Made by a program: the position numbers and the translations under genes
Notes under the pieces: generated by a model
Told to the model about the DNA's origin: nothing
Database searches by the model: none
Seen by the model: the letters and a program-made list of their open reading frames with translations, nothing else
NCBI GenBank assembly: GCA_036785705.1
Contig: JAWUZG010000036.1
Span: 11,031,501 to 11,095,500 of the forward strand
DNA from: Acanthornis magna
Taxonomy: Eukaryota > Chordata > Aves > Passeriformes > Acanthizidae
Length of the DNA stretch: 64,000 nt
Direction: 5' to 3'
Part shown: piece after piece, positions 36,901 to 47,600 of the stretch
Layout of the letters: the number at the start of each line of letters is the position of its first letter
How positions within the stretch are numbered: position 1 is the stretch's first letter

Positions 36901-38719
36901 GCATTTTCAGTATCCTGGCAGATTTTGTGTTGCTGGCAGACCCAATTTTATTTACAAAGTAAATTATTATTTCAGCTTGCAAAAGAAGTAAGCACGCAGC
37001 AGCAGCAGACCATTACAGCTTCTCCATGTATACAGTTTGCTTTTATTGTAGACAAGCATAGCATTACGAATTGTTTTCCTTTCTTAATTTTTGTTCAGTA
37101 CTTCCAGGCTATATACTACTGGGAGAACCAAACTGCAGCTCAAATTCCCCAGCAAGCCCCTGTAGACCCTTGCTTCAGTAGAATAAAACAAACTACATCC
37201 TGTGTTACCTCATTCATCTGTTGTTGGCTTTGCTACTGTTAATGTTCTGAAACGTGGGCAATTATAAGGCATGAATTCTGTCACATACAATATCAATGAA
37301 TGTTTCCTCTATGCATTTCCCAGTGAAATATTAAGATAATCCCTTCTTCAAGACCCCAAGATAATGCTTATAAGCTACATTCTATTGTGTTTAAAAGGGT
37401 CATTAACCCCAACACTGCTATTAATATCTCTTATATTCACCTATCCTTCCTTCTGAAAATTTACATTCTCTCCCCAGTAGTATTTCAGCTTAATCCTTGA
37501 AAAAGTGACAGGAATTTATTTAAATAATTCAAAGTTTAGTGATACTATTCTACAGACTATTACTCCAACCACTGAATTAAGATATAGCTGATAATCTGTT
37601 GCTACAATGGGGAGCTTATTCTTGATACTTGTAATCTTTCATTACTTCAGTTGTGCAACTCACTTGGGACCATACAATTGGGCAACAAAACAATTGTTGG
37701 AAAATTTGCATTTAATTTACTTACAGTTTATTGTTGCTTTCTGAAAGGATTTTACACGGTAAGCATGAAAATAAAAGAAAAAAATGTAAAAATATACCTA
37801 CAAATACTATGAAAGAAAAAAAGATACCTTGTTTGATACAATTCTACAAAGACTAAATCTTCACAGAGGTGACTTCACATGTCTAAAGTGAAAAACAGAG
37901 TCATCAGGTCAAATATGTCACACAATATAAGCAAGCACCTCTGCCAAAAAGCACAATTCTGCTTAGGCAAAGGGTCATCTCATAAACATTAAATAATTTC
38001 TCCCACTGGAAAGTAAACTCATGGCTAACTTTCCTATTAAGCCAGGACTTCATTATTTTAATTGTACCTTGTAAAAATATGGCTGTTCATAATGACTTAG
38101 AAAGATGTCTGCCCTGCAGCTGTGCAACATTCAATTCACAACAAGCATCTGTTCTGTCCATTTTTTCAATTATTCAGCTATCAGTACAAATATCAGTAAA
38201 AAACAATTTTAGTACTTGGTGTTTAAAAAAAAATCACATTCAGCTCTGACAGAGGCACACAGTCTGCAACTCACAAAGCCATTGTTTTAAATAATATTTA
38301 AATCGTAAGCAAATAGAAGATTAAATCCCTACTCATAATATTTGCAAGGGCCCAGATTTTGAAAAGGTTAATTACAGCATGTTCTGCAACTGATGACTTC
38401 AAAGCTGCGAGCACCGAGTTGAAAGCACTATCCTCAAGAACCTTCATGGGCAAAAGGGGAGTGGGATTCTTATCAGGTTCTCAGAAAAGAAACAAAAGGC
38501 TCAGCACCTGACAGAACCGCAGGAGCTGGTATCATCAATTCTGCCACCAAACAGAAATACTCACCTTGACCTCAACTTGCTGTGACATAGTCCTAAATAA
38601 ATCACAGCAGTGAGTATAGCTCCAAGACCACAAAAACAGAAAGCAACATGAGAAAGGGAAGATGTTAGAGGCTTTTTTCAGGTGATACACTTCTCAGTAA
38701 ACGAAACATCAAGACACAC

Positions 38720-38822
38720 TTCTGCTCATTTACAATTAAGTGATCCAACCCAGTAATCACTTGGAATTGCTGGATCTTCCAGACAAAAGTTTTTCCACTT
38801 CCATTCTTATCTGCATCTTTTT
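38720..38822 (-). CDS. Large gene, exon 5
   Basis: The acceptor TTATACACAG is good. The exon enters with two bases, so the codon shared with exon 4 is GAA. The peptide begins KDADKNGSGKTFVWKIQQFQ. The frame stays open to 38665, so the donor is uncertain: GTGTGT at the 38720 border fits the next exon's phase, while GTGTAT further on does not. Confidence 0.65.
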
Positions 38823-39293
38823 CTGTGTATAAAATTGCAGAAATTAGCAGCACAAGTGCACAAAATATGCAGGTTTTAAGGCACCTATATCTATGGAGCC
38901 TGAAACAAATTCTCAGTGCTTAGGTGTTTTAAGCAACATGTGGGTACCCAAAAGCACACACAACTATCCTACAGTAAAGGGAGCAGGAACTTTGACCAGA
39001 ACTGCTGTTTGCTAAGCTTGTGTACTGAACTCCGACTACTAACTCCAAGGCTCCCCTTTCTGCACAAGATGTCACAGCCCTCTAGCACGTTCCATTAATA
39101 ACACTTTTATTTAAACTCCCCAAATTCTCTTTAATACAGTCCTCAGGACTAAAAGACAGAAAAAAATTTTCATGTTCTCCTTTAGTGCTGAATACTAGAT
39201 TTCTAAATGCTGAATAATTAGATTTCTAAAATACCAACCTTCTTCTATACAATCATTAGAAAAAGAAACCTTAGTGTAGAGACTAGAAGAAAC

Positions 39294-39589
39294 CTGATGT
39301 TGATGGAAAAGCAATGATACGCAAACAGGAAATAGGACTGAATCCAAGAACTCTCTTGTCATCATAAAAAGTAATCAAGTGGATGCACCAGAGAACAATG
39401 CTCTCCTCTCTTTTAGGCAATATTCTCAGAACAGTCTTCCATGACTGTTTCCAGGACTGCAATGGGTCAGGCAGTGAAAGATGCAGATTAGCCCGCAGAA
39501 AATTAATAGCTGCAAGAACAGCATAGACATTGCTAAAGAATTCTGGACCTTTTCTCCAGTCTTGCTGAAACCTGAAATTATGCAAGTTT
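39294..39589 (-). CDS. Large gene, exon 4
   Basis: A 296-nt exon, the longest and clearest of the gene. The acceptor has a strong pyrimidine tract (TTTCTTCTTGCCTAG). It enters with one base, which completes the AG left by exon 3 as AGA, and stays open for 98 codons. It leaves one base at donor GTTTCT. The peptide contains NVYAVLAAINFLRANLHLSL and REESIVLWCIHLITFYDD, suggesting packed amphipathic helices. Confidence 0.8.
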
Positions 39590-39748
39590 CTAGGCAAGAA
39601 GAAAGCACTGAGAGAAGAGATCACTCATTGCAGAGTGCATCATCTCTCTACATAGGCTATCTATTCAGTTTCAGGCTCACTCGGTATTGTGGGCCTTACA
39701 CAAAAAGTCATCATTTCATTAAAACACAGATATTGGAAAGCCATTAAC

Positions 39749-39951
39749 CTCTCCTTATATGTCAAGGCAGTATCTCCAAACAGAAGGAATCCATTATATA
39801 TGTGACCCTGGAGCATTAAGAGATTAAGCATCTTCATAAATCCCTCTAAAATAAAATGTCTCACCTCCTGTGCAGTCAATGCAATTCTGATTACACCAAG
39901 GAGCACTCCTGGACACCACCCAGAATACCTCAATTTTCTAACTGCAATTTC
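39749..39951 (-). CDS. Large gene, exon 3
   Basis: A 203-nt open segment that enters in phase 0 and leaves two bases (AG) at donor GTTAAT. The peptide includes KLRYSGWCPGVLLGV and GFMKMLNLLMLQGHIYNG, typical of helical coding sequence. A second usable acceptor lies inside (exon end at 39867, after GACTGCACAG) and keeps the same phase, so the 5' border is uncertain. Confidence 0.65.
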
Positions 39952-40259
39952 CTGTTCCAGAACTAGTTCTAGCTGTCCTCTCAATGAGGAGAAATGGATG
40001 TCTTTAGCCTACAGCAAAGCATCAGGACTTCCAGGGAAGCATATCTCACAGACCAATATTCATGTTCCAGCAATCACAGCTTCAGGATCTCGTATCTTCA
40101 CATCACATCTGAACATCATGTTTAATACACACCTACAATGGAACTGTCTTTGAAGACACTGTACAAATTCCTGGTCAACTCATCTTGACCTCCCTCACAT
40201 TACTGTACAAGTGAGAATTCAACTACACTCACATGAAAACATAATTCCTGGATTATAAC

Positions 40260-40790
40260 TGTCAGTGAGCTCTTCTATTGGGAAAAAATTACTTATTGCC
40301 TAGTTACCCTCTCCTTCTGATTTCAAAGATGTCTAGAGTATTGCCTCCTCATACCAGTCAGCTGTCTCTTCCTCAGACTGAAGGGCTATAACTATTTAAT
40401 CCCTGCTAGTATGGAAGCAATTGCTTTCCCCATTACCACATCATCTTTCTCTGTACCCTCTCTGGTTTTTCAATACTCTTCCTGAGAGAATGCAACCAGA
40501 AATGCAGCACATAAGACAAGAGCAAACCTTACATTTAAGCAGTGTAAAAATGAGATCTTTCCCTCTTTTTCCTTCTTAATACTCTAAATTTGTTGACAGA
40601 TGTCTGGGTTGAGATGACATTTTAAAGAAGGATCCTCATTCCCTTTCCTGGGCACTGATGGTATTTTAGGGCCTATCCATGCATCTGTACTGCCATGTGA
40701 CTTCTGCTATAAATATATGCAACTTTGCATGTATCAACACCGAATTTCATCTGCCATTTTATTATGAATATCAAAAGAGGTACTATGATT
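40260..40790 (-). mobile_element. Old CR1 fragment, minus orientation
   Basis: The minus strand starts with AAAATGGCAGATGAAATTCG and later has AGAGAAAGATGATG and AAGAGACAGCTGACTGG, matching the region of old CR1 copies that runs from the reverse-transcriptase end into the 3' part. It sits in the intron between coding exons 2 and 3 of the large gene. Confidence 0.75.
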
Positions 40791-41151
40791 TTTTTCCTGG
40801 ATTTAATATGCACTCTTAATATTTGTCTCTGCATCAGCCCACCCAAAGCATATGCAGTTTATACAACTAAACACAAACATGAAATTCCCTTGTAATCTCT
40901 GCATTCACTTCTCCCTCTTATTCACTGCCAGAGCTGTGCTCTTAATGCTGATTTGTGAAACTTGTATTACAGATTGCAAAATGATTTCTTCATTTTTAAT
41001 TGCTTCTAAGTTTTTCACCTCTGTTAGAGTCTAAATCATATAAAGGAAGACTAGGCATTTATTGTCATAAAAGCTAATAAAATGTAGAAAACAGATGTTT
41101 CTTTCACACAAAAGCTCCAAGTCATAACAAAAAAGAGGTATGCAAACTTAC

Positions 41152-41223
41152 TTCCCCCATATCAACAGTTCCTGGTGGATCTTGGATGCCATCTTGCTTA
41201 CTCAGACTCTCCAATGCCAAAAG
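41152..41223 (-). CDS. Large gene, exon 2
   Basis: A 72-nt exon (24 codons), phase 0 in and out. It ends at a strong donor, GAA then GTAAGT, and begins after ACATTAG. The peptide begins LLALESLSKQDG and ends TVDMGE. Joined to exon 1 it gives an N terminus starting MDYLLLALESL. The following intron contains an old CR1 copy. Confidence 0.65.
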
Positions 41224-44193
41224 CTAATGTGGGTCCTGTGAACAAATTTTTCTTCTGTTGCTCCACCAAAACATACACCAGAGCATCATACAAAGATTCA
41301 TGTTCCTCCAACTGTTTGTTCTTATAAGCGACAAAGCTCTAGGGCAGGACTGCATCTAGCATAAGAGGACTTGTCAGCTGCATTTCCTGCTTTGTGTCTC
41401 TTCCTCAGATAGAAGGAAGTTACTTACACGCTCGTCAGCAATTAATTTAGTCACCTTACAAGGCTGCCAATGAGAAAAAAGAAATTCTGTATGCTGAAGA
41501 GCTCCAGCATGAGATGAGCCATCTTTATTCAATTGCAAATACCCTAATTACGTCCACAAGGACTTTTATACAGGCAGACAGTTTGCACTTCAGAAAGTAA
41601 TGCTGCACACACAGTGAAAAACAGCAAAACCAACATACTGCAGAGCAGTATGAGCCAAATAAACTAAACTAAAAATTCTTCTTTTGTTAAGAAAACTAAT
41701 ATCCTCACACAATCACAAAACTTCAGAACTCAGTTTAAGAGAATAAACATCACAAACTGGCAGTATTAAAAAACATGAGCTGATGATACTGACAACAAGC
41801 CAAAAATGTTAATCAGCATGTGGAATTAGAAGGAATATTCTGTCCTTACTGAATGCAGATATTGTCACTTACTAAAAGCTTGCATTTCTAACCTTTTGTG
41901 AAATTCATCACCATTTTGCCTCAAGCTTGGACATCTGACTGAAGAATTCAGGAGCAGCATACTGTGGAGCAACATGGTGTGGTGGTACATAGCAAGAGCT
42001 GGCACTGAAGACCAAATATTCATACTACATACTTCAGACACTAGTTCGGATCTAGGTCAGTGGTGAAAAAAATCATTAGTGATGTACATCTTTCCATTTG
42101 CTTTCTTTTGAAAAAATATTGAGTTCTCTGCAATGCAAACCTATGACTGTAAGCATTATCTTCTTCAATTCAAAGATTCACATCAGATCCAAACTCTAAT
42201 ATAGTTGCATGGATCCATGTACACTAGTTGACCTTACAGCTGTTCTTTTCTTTCCTGCATTCAGCTACATCTTTATTGTGAAAGAACTGTCAGACCTCTC
42301 ATCCTTGTGTCAGTCTAATCAACTTCCCAAACTGAAGTGGGGATAAGAAGATTTAAAAAAAAAACCTTTGTGCTCCACAGAAGGTGTACATTTTCAAGGG
42401 TACTATAGCTGATAGATGAGACAACATAGAGCCCAAATAATCCTAATTGTTGCATGACAAAAGACAAAATTCACATGAGAGGGGTGTTTAGCAAACCCTA
42501 AGAGGACAAGGCCCTATGTATAGACCTTTGCTGCTCAAGTTGCAGGCGATGTATCAAAAACTTGTATGTGCCTCAGAGTGAAAATACAGAGTTGCTACTT
42601 ACAGACCTTTACCCATTTTTCCTTATTCAAAGGACAGCATCTACTGGTTTACAAAGTTTCAATTAAGTAGAAGTCTAACCTTCAAACATATGCCTCTATA
42701 ATGCCATTTGTAATATCAGAAAAAATGTTTTCTATGGCCCGCAGATACCAAACAATGGAACTGGCAACAGCAATGGAAAGACAGGATCTAAAGTACACCA
42801 GAATCACTAAGTGATCTTGATCTATCCCATATTGCCACTTTCTGAATCAAAGCTGTCCAATTAAATTAAAGAGTCCAACAATTTAAAAGAAAGGTCTTAA
42901 AAGTAAGCTGTCCAAGAAAGAAAAGTTGCTCAGTAACATTTATTTTTTTTTTAGTATCACCTAATATTTTTAAGAACACCAATTTGGTATATGCAGCTTT
43001 CCCCCACCAAGAAAGATTTTGTCTGAACACTAACTATCTAGAATGTGAGGTCAAGACTGTTCAGAAACCAAGTAGAAACTCATAAGTCACTTCAGGGCCT
43101 ATTCATCTATGAATCTAAAATTTAAAAATTTAGTTAAATTTACTCAAAAACTTCCCAAGTGCTAGGTTTTGTGTGGCATGCATACAGGAGTAAAATAGTT
43201 TGTATCAGCTAACAAACCTACAAAGAAAAAGAAACCCAAACTTGTTACAGTTAAAAGAAATCCCCAACAAAGCAACAAGGATTCTAGCACACTAGGAGTG
43301 TGTACTCTCTTGACGTTGCAGAACACATGTTCGTGTTTAACTCCTCTGAAAAGGGGGAAAAAATGGGGGGGAAAAAAAAAGGCTAAAGTTGAAGTGGTTG
43401 TTCATGTAAGAAGCGCGATCTTCCATTTCAGGTCAGAATATGAGCTTCAATACCTGCCCAAGAAATATTTTTATATACAACTAAGCTAGTACACAGTATC
43501 TTGGAATATAATTTAGAAATAAGCTATGATAATAAAAATGCTAAAAATATAAAATTAAACAGGTTATCAGTTTTTTCTTAGAAACCTCTTGGGCTAGTAT
43601 AACACCCTTTTTTTGTGAAAAGACGCAAATTTCTACACCACTCTCTCAAGTGGTTTTTAAAATTTCTACAGAGATCAGGCTGTTTCATTGAACAGATGCA
43701 TGTAAGAACTTTTATCTAGTACAGAGGATGCCACTGAAGAAGCGTATTGTGAAAGCCTACTCAGGAGCTTAAAATTTGCATTGTAATTGCAGCACGTAAG
43801 AAAAACCGAAGCATTTTTATTGTTTCCCTGCAAGTTCTCCAAGCAAAAACTGTAAGACTGGTCACATGCCATGCTTTTCACAAGATGCATCATGCCGTAA
43901 CTTCTTAAATTAAGCATAGTCTACTGAACATAGGCCAACCAACACAAGTCTGTGAATACACTAAAATCCTTCCAGACACAATGTAGCAAGAATGAAGCCA
44001 AAGGAAGTTGCAGACAGAACACTGGATTATGTAGTCAAAAAAACCTAGAAATCCACATTGATACAGTTGTGTTCACACAGTATGTTTTAGAAGAGTTAAC
44101 TAAATACAAGGAGAACACTTACAAGTAAAAGGTGTGTCTGAGTGAAGATGCATTCTTTTTTAGAGGTTGAACCTGGTTTAACCACACTGATTC

Positions 44194-44220
44194 AAAAAAA
44201 AAAAAAAAAAAAAAAAAAAA
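44194..44220. repeat. Poly(A) run of 27
   Basis: An uninterrupted A run between TGATTC and CCCACC. It could be a retroposon tail or simple-sequence growth; no element was recognised next to it. Confidence 0.85.
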
Positions 44221-45319
44221 CCCACCACTCCTAACATCATAATTGTATCAATATAAAAGAGCCTCCTCTAGCTACTAAAGATATAGAGGCCAGTGATACT
44301 TTTTTGTTACAATGCAAAATGGCAAAAACAGACCACAGCATCCCAGAAGATACTCTTCTAGTACCAATTTATTATCAAATGGCAGTAGCCAAAAATCAAG
44401 GACCACACTGTAAGTAGGGGAGGCCCTACTCAGGTTCTGGGTATCTGCTCATAAAAGCTTCAGGCCATAGTCCAAGCTGGCTCCAATTAACTCTGCTTTG
44501 AGTGGGTTTTGAATGTTTTCAATAACCTAATGATACTGGAAGGTGCTTCGGTATTTCTTGGGATCTCCTTCTTGACAGAGATGTCTCCATCAGTGTAGGT
44601 CCTATCCAGCTAAAATCAGGAAAAGAACCTTCCTATACAAGCTGGGGAAGAGCCGGCTGAGGGTAGGGTCCCTGTGGAGATGGACTGACCCCTGAGTCCA
44701 TGCTGCAGTAAACCTGACCTCATCTGTCCTCACCTCCTTCCACTAAATTCCCTCACTCAGCCCCACTGAGAGCCAAAACTTTGTCTAAACTCTCGCCGAG
44801 CACTACTGCAAGCAGAAACAACTTCATCCTTTGCTCTGTTCTCTGCCTCACACTGCAAGCACTGGAGAACAACTCACTGCCTGCAGGCTGCAGCGCAGGT
44901 GCCCGACATGAGGAACCAGCAAAGGGACCTTCTGGCTTGTGTTTTGATGCCCATGTATGTGCAAGAACCCAACATAAATGCACAAAACATGCAATTCCTT
45001 CACATTAACAGCTCTTTTGCTACTATTTCTACAAAAATAATGAGACAGTTGTTGTACATCCATAGTTTAACACTCACACGATAACTTCAAGTCTTGTACA
45101 CATACAGAGTAGACCCACCAGGGCAGACTGTGCCAAGCTGAAAGAAGGTGTACACAACTAGTTGCCTAACTCACCATCTTTTTTTTTTTTTCTTTTTTGA
45201 GCAGACTTTCTGAGGGGCCTGAACTAGCTGTTCAATGAGGTTTTTTTAAAGCTGACACCAAAGAAGGCCAGACAACAAAAAAGAGGAAAAGGATCAACTG
45301 GAGAATAAGAGTCAGGGGG

Positions 45320-45357
<38 letters not shown>
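45320..45357. repeat. Poly(A) run of about 38
   Basis: The longest homopolymer in the window, after GTCAGGGGG. Runs of this length are prone to slippage and to sequencing error. Confidence 0.85.
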
Positions 45358-45360
<3 letters not shown>

Positions 45361-46299
45361 GAGTTATTTAATCCCCTCCCCCCTTTAGTTAATACAAAAA
45401 CATGCTCTCAGTTTCCAAGGCTTATTAAATTTATTGTTCTCAGAGTGGTTGGCCTTCCACAGAACAGCCTGTAGCAGTCACAAAGGTTAATGTAAGCATT
45501 TCAAAAAGTACAGAATGGCCAGTTTCATCTGGATATAAGTTTATAAGTGAAAAAGATCTAAGAAACAGCTCCAGGCTCTCAAGGAGCTGTGAGGCTGCAC
45601 TTGATACCAGGCAAGTTTATTATCAGTATTTCATTAACTAGGTTCTTAAAGAAATGCCTGCCGACCATTTCTGCCACACAGGACTCATTTTCTAGTCTCT
45701 CTGCAGTACTCAAATTCAGAAAGGCAAGCCTAAAACATTTCTGGTGAGTGTAAGGCTCAATAAACCAAAATAAATCTTAGCTACATGGACACAAGAACAG
45801 CAAAGTACGAACTTAAAGTATTTCTGATTTAGTTAGCCATCAGAAAAGGAAAAGCCAGACGTTGCATGCATCTCTCGTCTCATTATGGCAAATCTTCAGT
45901 TCACTAAAAAGAGCATCTCCAGAGATTCTGTTGCATTTGATGAGCCTCTCCTGAAAGCCTACTCCCTTGAACATCTCGTGTGAAAACACATGAATGGCAA
46001 AGCCAAGATTCTGACTCCAAATACTTCTTTAAGTCGCACTTGACACCAAAAACGAACAGGGATTCGAAGATGCCTGCTCTTCATTGCCCCAGCTGACGCT
46101 TCGCAGCACTTCACGGCGAAGGAGAGGGCACCAGTCCACAGCACAGCGCTCAAAGCAACAAGACTGGAGCAATGCGATGCCTACAGGGCTGCAGCGATGG
46201 GATAAGCTCGTTACGCCCTCCCACTGTTAGGCTGAAAAGACCAGGTAAGCAGGTACCATACTAAAACAAAGCCACCTGCTCATTACCCAGCCGTGCCAC

Positions 46300-47150
46300 A
46301 GGGTTTTGTTCGCCGAGGGTGCGCGGCTGAGTGCAAACACCAGCAACGACCCCAGCTGAGGTGCGCGCCCGCGATACGATCTCTTGCGGACGAATGGAGC
46401 CAATATTCATTAAAGAGCAATAAACACAGCCCCTGAATACCAGCTGCCCGGGCGCTCGGCTGATCCCGCCCGCGGTAGCAATTTAGTTCATTCAAGCGTG
46501 CCCTAAGCTCCAGCATTTAGGAAAAAAACAGCGACCCGGGTCACGGCTTTAGCAACCTAATAGCGGCCAAATGAGCGGGGCCCGGCCGCTTTATCGCCCG
46601 TTAACAGCCCGGCGGGCCGGGCGCGGCAGCACGGCCGGACCCGGCTGCCCCCCGGCTCCGGGCTGCCCCCCGCACACCCCCGCCCCGCGGACGCCGCCCG
46701 AGCCGCTCGGTAAGATGTCCGACTCCCGCCGGGAACCTACCAGGTAATCCATGTACCGGGGTGGCGCCGGGCGCCGCGCTGCCGAGCTCTCCGGAGGGGC
46801 CTCGGGCGCCCGCCCGGCTGACAGCGGCGCTGGGCCAGCGGGGGCAGCGCCCTCACGGGGCGCGGGGGAGCGGGGGGCCGGCGGCGCGGGGCGCTCGGCG
46901 CGGCGGGGCCGGGCGGGCGCGCCGGGGGCGGGCGGGGGGCGCGGGCGCTGCCCCGGCGGCGCTGTCAGAGCCGCGCTGCCGCCCGCACCTCGCGGCGGAG
47001 GGAGCGGGACAGGGGCGGGCGCGGGGAGGGACGCGCCGTCAGCTGATCGCACACGTGGGGGCGCGGGGCCGCTGCCCTTAAAGGCGTACGAGCGCCCGGG
47101 CCGCGCTGGGGCGGCGGCGGCTCTGCGGGCCCCGGCGGCCCCGGCATAAG
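46300..47150 (-). promoter_or_regulatory. CpG-island promoter of the large minus-strand gene
   Basis: The block is very GC- and CpG-rich in an otherwise AT-rich window, densest at about 46560-47150. It has repeated GGGCGG/GGGGCGG-type GC boxes and a CACGTG E-box at 47052-47057. The first coding ATG of the minus-strand gene lies inside it, followed at once by a GTAGGT donor, so the island is read as its promoter and first exon. No TATA box is evident. Divergent transcription to the right is possible but no plus-strand gene was found. The long open frames on both strands here are GC-composition artefacts. Confidence 0.7.
46741..46752 (-). CDS. Large gene, exon 1 coding part (MDYL)
   Basis: Four codons, ATG GAT TAC CTG, are followed by the donor GTAGGT. 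The ATG has G at +4 but not a purine at -3. It leaves phase 0, which matches the phase-0 start of the next exon at 41.2 kb. The start is chosen because it sits in the CpG island and the joined frame continues. A start in another 5' exon cannot be excluded. Confidence 0.55.
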
Positions 47151-47169
47151 AGAGGCCGAAAAGGGGCCG

Positions 47170-47600
47170 CGGAGCTGAGGAAGGCACTGCAGCACAAGCC
47201 CTGTGAGGAGCAGCTGAGGGAGCTGGGGGTGTTCAGCCTGGAGAGAAGGAGGCACAGGGGTGACCTTACCACTCTCTGAACTGCCTGAAAGGAGGCTGTG
47301 GCCAGGTGGGGGTTGGTCTGTTCTCCCAGGCAACCAGCGACAGGGCGAGGACAGTCTTAAACTGCGCCAGGGAGTTTAGGTTGGACATTAGGAAGAATTT
47401 CTTTACAGAAAGGGTAGTTAGGCATTGGATTGGGCTGCCCGGGGAGGTGGTGGAGTCACCGTCGCCGCAGGTGTCTGAGGAAAGACTGAACATTGCGCTT
47501 GGTGCCGTGCTCTAGTTGAGATGGTGGTGTTTGGTCATAGGTTGGACTCGATGATGCCATGGGGTTTTTTCCCAGTATGTAACTGATTCTGTGATAATTC
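47170..47600 (+). mobile_element. CR1 3'-end fragment abutting the promoter island
   Basis: Text follows the young avian CR1 3' part: AGGAGCAGCTGAGGGAGCTG, TTCAGCCTGGAGAGAAGGAG, AGGTTGGACATTAGGAAGAA, GGTTGGACTCGATGATGCC, ending CTGATTCTGTGATAATTC. It starts within tens of bases of the CpG island and points away from the minus-strand gene. Confidence 0.93.

Larger units (their letters stand above)
41700..46250. other. Large first intron, no further exon seen
   Basis: AT-rich intron of the minus-strand gene between exons 1 and 2. It contains long A runs at 44194-44220 and about 45320-45357. No repeat family or exon with two good splice sites was recognised. Confidence 0.4.
8752..46752 (-). other. 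Large multi-exon protein-coding gene, family not recognised
   Basis: This span holds a chain of minus-strand open segments bounded by good acceptors and donors whose phases agree. The start is taken as the ATG at 46750-46752 in a CpG island, and the stop is TAA at 8752-8754. About 25 exons are listed separately. Phases join cleanly from 46.75 to 35.8 kb and again from 15.7 to 8.75 kb. The stretches 35.1-34.3, 28.5-26.2, 24.9-21.7 and 21.4-19.0 kb contain phase breaks, so exons are missing or boundaries wrong there. The C-terminal third is rich in Leu, Ile and Phe with short amphipathic stretches, as in HEAT/ARM helical repeats; this is an inference. No catalytic motif, signal peptide or zinc finger was seen. 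I do not recognise the protein. Introns hold several CR1 copies in both orientations. A possible poly(A) signal (AATAAA on the minus strand) lies at 7013-7018, beyond a CR1 copy. Confidence 0.7.

Noticed and set aside
45885..45983. 32-codon plus ORF starting MANLQFTKK upstream of the promoter island
   Set aside because: Short, no splice or domain support, and the minus strand is equally open.
46591..47187. A 198-codon minus frame and two plus frames in the promoter island
   Set aside because: The Pro/Ala/Arg-rich sequence is typical of a CpG island. Only the MDYL start followed by a donor is supported.
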